Positions 23,993-29,236 of a stretch of DNA of 64,000 nt are shown piece after piece. The first letter of the stretch is position 1; each line of letters opens with the position of its first letter. Source of the stretch: Hemicordylus capensis (lineage: Eukaryota > Chordata > Lepidosauria > Squamata > Cordylidae). The notes under the pieces were generated by a model. That model saw only the letters and a program-made list of their open reading frames with translations. It searched no databases and was not told the DNA's origin. The stretch covers positions 147,432,857-147,496,856 of the forward strand of contig NC_069657.1 in the NCBI RefSeq assembly GCF_027244095.1, read 5' to 3'. Made by a program: the position numbers and the translations under genes.

Positions 23993-26900
23993 TAAACCGC
24001 CCTGAGTCACTATAGGAAGGGCAGTATATAAATTGAATGAATGAAGGAATGAAATAATGCACTGGGAAGAATGTGTCCTTCCCAGTGCATTTTGAGGCAA
24101 GTTGGCTGCAAAAGCAGGGAGTTTAAACCCACTTGAAATAAATAAATAACTAAACACCATGCAGCAACTTTGCCACTGCAAAAAACAACTTGTAACTGAC
24201 TTGGGGGGGGGAGTGTGCCCCCCTTTTAATTTAAGTATGTGTTGGGATGCAGAAGGTTGGGAAACACAGCCCCAAGGGATCTAGTGACACTCTCTTAAGC
24301 AAACTGAGCACTAGCAAGCTCTCTGATGGTGAGGAATTTCCTTCTGATGTCTAGCCTAAATCGGCTTCCTTGTCGTTTCAACCCATTGGTTCAAGTCCTG
24401 CCCTGAGGAACAACAGAGAACATGTTTCCTCCTACTCCTCCCCCTCCCCTCCCCCCTCCTCCTTCTATGTGACAGCCCTTCAGATATTTGAAGACAGCTC
24501 TCATATATCCCATAGTCTTCTCTTCTGCAGATGAAACATACCCAAACCAGTGTTCCCTGTAACAGAGATTTCCAGACGTTGCTGACTACAGCTCCCAGAA
24601 TTCTCAGCTGCAGTGGCGTTTGGCTGAGGATTCTGGGAATTGTAATCAACAGCATCTGGGAATCTCTGTTACAGGGAAAACTGACCCAAACCCTTAAACC
24701 ATTCTACATAGGATTTGGTTTCCTGAGCTCCCGCCATCTTTGTTGCCCTCCTCTGAACCCATTCCAGTTGATCCAGCTCCTATGATCTTAGGGCATGTAT
24801 TTACTGTTACTCGTCAGCTCTGACCAAACCATGGCTGGGGATTCACAGGCATGTAATTGTTGGTCAAATGGGATTTGTCTCCTTGGTCCAATATTGACTG
24901 GAGATAGTCCCTTGGCTAGGGCGAGAGAAAGGGCAGGTTCACTGTTCTCAGTGGAGCCTTGGGAGCCTGCATGAAACCCAGTAGGCAATGTCAATCCCAT
25001 GGCCCTCTCTCCCTCTGTAGAACGCCAGGTTCAGATTGTGCGAGAGCTGGAGGATGTGCGCGTGCGGGAGAATGAAAATGCTGTCTTCATGTGTGAGGTG
25101 TCGCTCGAGGAGGTGAAAGGTGAATGGTTCCAGGATGGGGAGAGAATCAAAGTCACCAGCACAGTGAAAATACGACAGGAAGGTATGTGAATCCTTTTGG
25201 TCTTGTACTGATTGTGGTGCTGGGTGCATGAGTCCCTAACTGCCTAGGTTTCCCAGTGCCACAGTAACTAGGATTTGCAGCTGCAAGTCCACAATATAGA
25301 CTAGAGTAGATGGAACAGAAGAGAACAGATAGTCAAGTGGCGGGTGGGGGGGCAATCTCTTCTCTCTTTTCATGCTCAGTCTTAAATTTATAACCCACCA
25401 CATCTGCTAGTCTGAGCCCCACAAAGACCAAAATGCTGGCATCAGAATAAGTGGACAGAACCAAGGCTGCTCCTAAACACTGAGGTGGGGTGGCAGGCTG
25501 GGTGGGACTGGGATTGCTGTGTGCATGTGGACAACACATTGGACAACTAGGGGAAATGGTACTGGAAACAAAATTTAGTGTGTGGAGAACATCAGGGCAG
25601 AATTATGCATTGCATATAGTTCCATAAATGTTTTCTTGGTGGGGGGCTTTAAAAAAAACCCCATAATGCAGCTGCTGGGACTACAATTTGTGTTGGATGA
25701 TTGGCACAGGGGACTTCTTAACCCTTCCCACTTGTGCTGTTGGTTGTCTGAAAATCACCCTGAAGTGGCTTTTACCCCAGTAGGAAAAAGATTCGAGAGC
25801 ATTGTTATGTAACCATGATTATATTATGCTTCTCTCTGTGAACCACTGGCTAGGGTAGGGGATATTTTGGCCAAAAATAACACAATAATGGGTTTAGAAA
25901 CCCTTCTCCTGACCTGTGCCATTCTCGCACTTCATACTGGAGGCTCTGTGGCTGCATGGTACAAAGAAAAAGTTTCCCTCACAAACAATCACAGTTCTGT
26001 CCTCAAGTTTTTACAAAATAAAGTTTCTGGTCCTTAGGAGGCATCCTAAGTTGAAAAGGTGTAGGGCAGTGCCTAGTGAAATTGCAGAGGCTGGGTGGTG
26101 GTGATGGTGCTGAGGGGAGTTGGTCTTGTGGCAGTGTGCATGAATTGTCGCCTTTGCTAAGCAGGCTCCATCCTGGTTTGCATTGGGCACATTCTGCTGT
26201 AAGACCATTCCTCTTAGGGAATGGGGCTGTAGCTCAGAGATAGTGCATGTGCTTCAGGGACGGAGCCACCATTGGGTGAACAGATTCAAAGAACCTGGGC
26301 TGCCACCAATCAGGGGCCGCGCCTCGCCTCGCTGCCCCGACACACCACCAGCGTCTGACGTCAGATGCGGGGGTGCTGGTTTAGCTCCCGAGCGGGGGCC
26401 GCGAGGGGAGTTTAATGGCCACTGTGTTCACGGCGCAGCCAGGAGCGGCTCTTCCCTGCCTTTAAGGCAGGGAAGAACCGCTCCTGCCTGCGCTGCGAAT
26501 GCAGCACCGGCCCCAACCCAGCTCCCGGACGGGGCCACACAGTCCCGTTCGAGAGTTGGATGGCCAACGCTGTGTTCGCAGAGTGGCCAGAAGTGGCTTT
26601 CCCCTGCCTTTAAGGCAGGGAAGAGTTGCTCCTGGCCATGCTGTGAATGCAGTGCCGGCCAGATTTTCATTCCCGAACAAAGCCACGTTGCTCTGTTCGG
26701 GAGCCAGACCACACACCCCGCATCTGACGTCAGACGCGGGGGTCAGGGTGAGCGCGGCCACCGCCATGGCTAGACGTGGGCTGCTGGTGGTCTGGCTCCG
26801 CGCCTGATCTGCTTGCATGCAGAAGGTCCAAGGTTCACTTCCTAGTGTCTCCAGCTGAGAGAAACTATTGCCTGCAACCCTGGAGAGCTGATGCCAATCA

Positions 26901-29176
26901 GTGTAGACAGTACTGAGCTAGATGGACCAATGGCCTGACTAGGTATAAGGCAGCTTCCTATGTTCCTATGAGGCAGGACAGCCTTACTAATCATGAAACA
27001 GTCAGGCAGAAGGATACCCTCTTCACAGTGCAGGGGAAATGCACACTCTAGCACTGGAGGAGTCCGGGAGGAGCTATGCACAATAACAGCTCAGCCTCCA
27101 TAGACCAAAGAAAAGGAAGGAAAGGAGAGTTCCCCTAAAAACAATGAAAAGGCTGGCCCTAGCCTGAAGCAGGCTGAAGTGGGCCACCAAGAGTGGGAAT
27201 GATCTGGCCAAATGAGCCACTTATTCCCATGGAAGTGTTATGTATGTGCTTAGCTCTACCACAGAAAGCAATGGCACAACATGACTTTAAAGTGGCCCGC
27301 ATTAATCTGAAGCAGGCCACTTCAGATTAATGCGGGCCACTTTTCGGGGTGGCATGGCAGCTTACCCAGCACTTCCTCATGGATGGTCTGCAGAGGAAAG
27401 GAAAAAATAGGGAGAGTATTGAAAGGAGTGTGGTTATAACATAAAAAAAGATAAAAGGGAGAGAAGATTTGATGCTCTGCTTCAGGCAGCAAAATGCCAT
27501 AGGCTGGCACTGGTCAGTGACATGCCTTGAGGAAGAAAGGGACATCACCACTGTTTGGGTGGTGCGCTCGTGCCATGGTTAAACACTTTGTTGCTCCATT
27601 GATTTCTGTGGTAGCACTAAGCACACACATAACACCTCCACAGGGATAAGTGGTTCATTTGGCCAGATCATTCCCATGGTTTATTCAAAAGGGCTGTCTG
27701 AGCAGTCTGGCCTTTAGAAGCCACCCAACGGCTTAATTGGGGACACTTGTGCCACTTGTCACAGACACTGCCCAGTTGCCTGTGCAGCAGCCGCCACCCA
27801 CAAAACAAGCATTATTGCAAGAGATGGGCTTGTATGAGAAGGGAAAATCCTCCCCACCCCTGCCCCAGCAGCTGAATATTGTGGTTTAACTGCTGGGAAA
27901 TTGCAGCAGAAGCTTGGTCTTGTTAAAAGACAACTGTAGATTATTCTTATGCTATGTATGTATGTATGTATGTATATCTGTTTGGAAAGGCCCTTAAATC
28001 CCCAGTGAGTAGCACAACAGACAAATGCAATGTCTTTGCTTCCAGCCTTCACCATCTCAGTTCCTATGCCACCTTGTTCAGTTTGGTTCTACCGCCTTTC
28101 CTCCTAGAAGCTGGGAGCAAAAGCTCACATGTTTACCTTAACAATGCTAACATCCCTTGAATCTTGCATCACCAGGGACCAGGCACTTCCTCCTCCTGTG
28201 CTGTGTCCGTCCTGAGGATGCAGGCCAGATCCGCTTTGTGGCTAAGGCTGCCACTTCTGAAGCACGCCTGGAAGTGGAGGGTAAGAGGGCATTGCTGCCG
28301 GAGAGTGGGCCTTGCTCCTCAGATAGTGATATTGGGCTGTGGTGAGCAGATGGTGAGAGAAACTCTGGGCTTGGGGGAACTCTGGGTGAGCAGTAGGGGT
28401 GTGCAATTCAATTTTACCATCAAATTGATTCAGGTCAAATCAGGGGCAATTTGGTGATTTGGTGATTCAGCCTCAAATTGAATTGCCCTCAAAATAAAGG
28501 GCCCAATTCAGGGTCAAAGAGAATCATCCTTGATTCAACCCAAATCAATTCAGGGGATTTGAGTGCCATTTTGAGGCTGGTTTTTCCAAGGAGAGCTGGA
28601 AAAACGGGCCTCAAAATGGCACTGTTTTTCTGGGGAGAGCTGGTCTACCAGTTGGGGTTGGCAAGTATACCAGCCCTCCACTCCAGATTTAGCATGCCAG
28701 TCTGCCTCAGAGGACTGGTCTACCCAGGTAGACCAGTCCTCCAAGGTGGGCAGATGCACGAAGTCCAGAGTGAAGGACTGGTCTACTTGCTGACCCTAAT
28801 TGGTAGACCAGCTCTCCCTGGAAAAGCAGCACCATTTTGAGGCCCATTTTTCCAGCTCTCCATGGAAAAACAGGCCTTAAAATGGCACTCAAATTGATTT
28901 GAGTGATTCTAGGGTGATTCGTTGAGACAGCTGGCAAAAGCTGGCTGTTTTTGACGAATCAATTCGATGGTTCTGCAATTCAATTGGAATTGAATCACAG
29001 AATCTGATTTGTGTGCACATCTAGTGAGTGGCTTTACCACCTGTGAAGATCTCTGTGTGTGTATACTATGCACATATGGCAATATATCAATTTAAGGAAA
29101 CAATTTAGACAAAGGACACATTTGTGGGAATGGAGTTGAGGAACAAGGCTGCATGTTCAATAGGCAACTGGGCTAG

Positions 29177-29236
<60 letters not shown>

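Larger units (their letters stand above)
22782..25020 (+). other. OBSL1: OBSL1 intron, 2.2 kb
   Basis: It contains an L3-like LINE tail with a GT/GA microsatellite (23848-24050) and a CR1 fragment carrying a hAT-like MITE (24322-24785). No feature is recognised at 22790-23840. Confidence 0.7.
25183..28175 (+). other. OBSL1: OBSL1 intron, 3.0 kb, inside Ig domain 10
   Basis: It holds a composite SINE split by a GC-rich element (26110-26967) and a fold-back element (27193-27677), plus a short GTAT run near 27954-27974. A perfect branch-point-like TGCTAAC lies at 28145-28151, about 25 bases before the acceptor, which otherwise has a weak pyrimidine tract. Nothing is recognised at 25190-26100. 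Confidence 0.75.
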
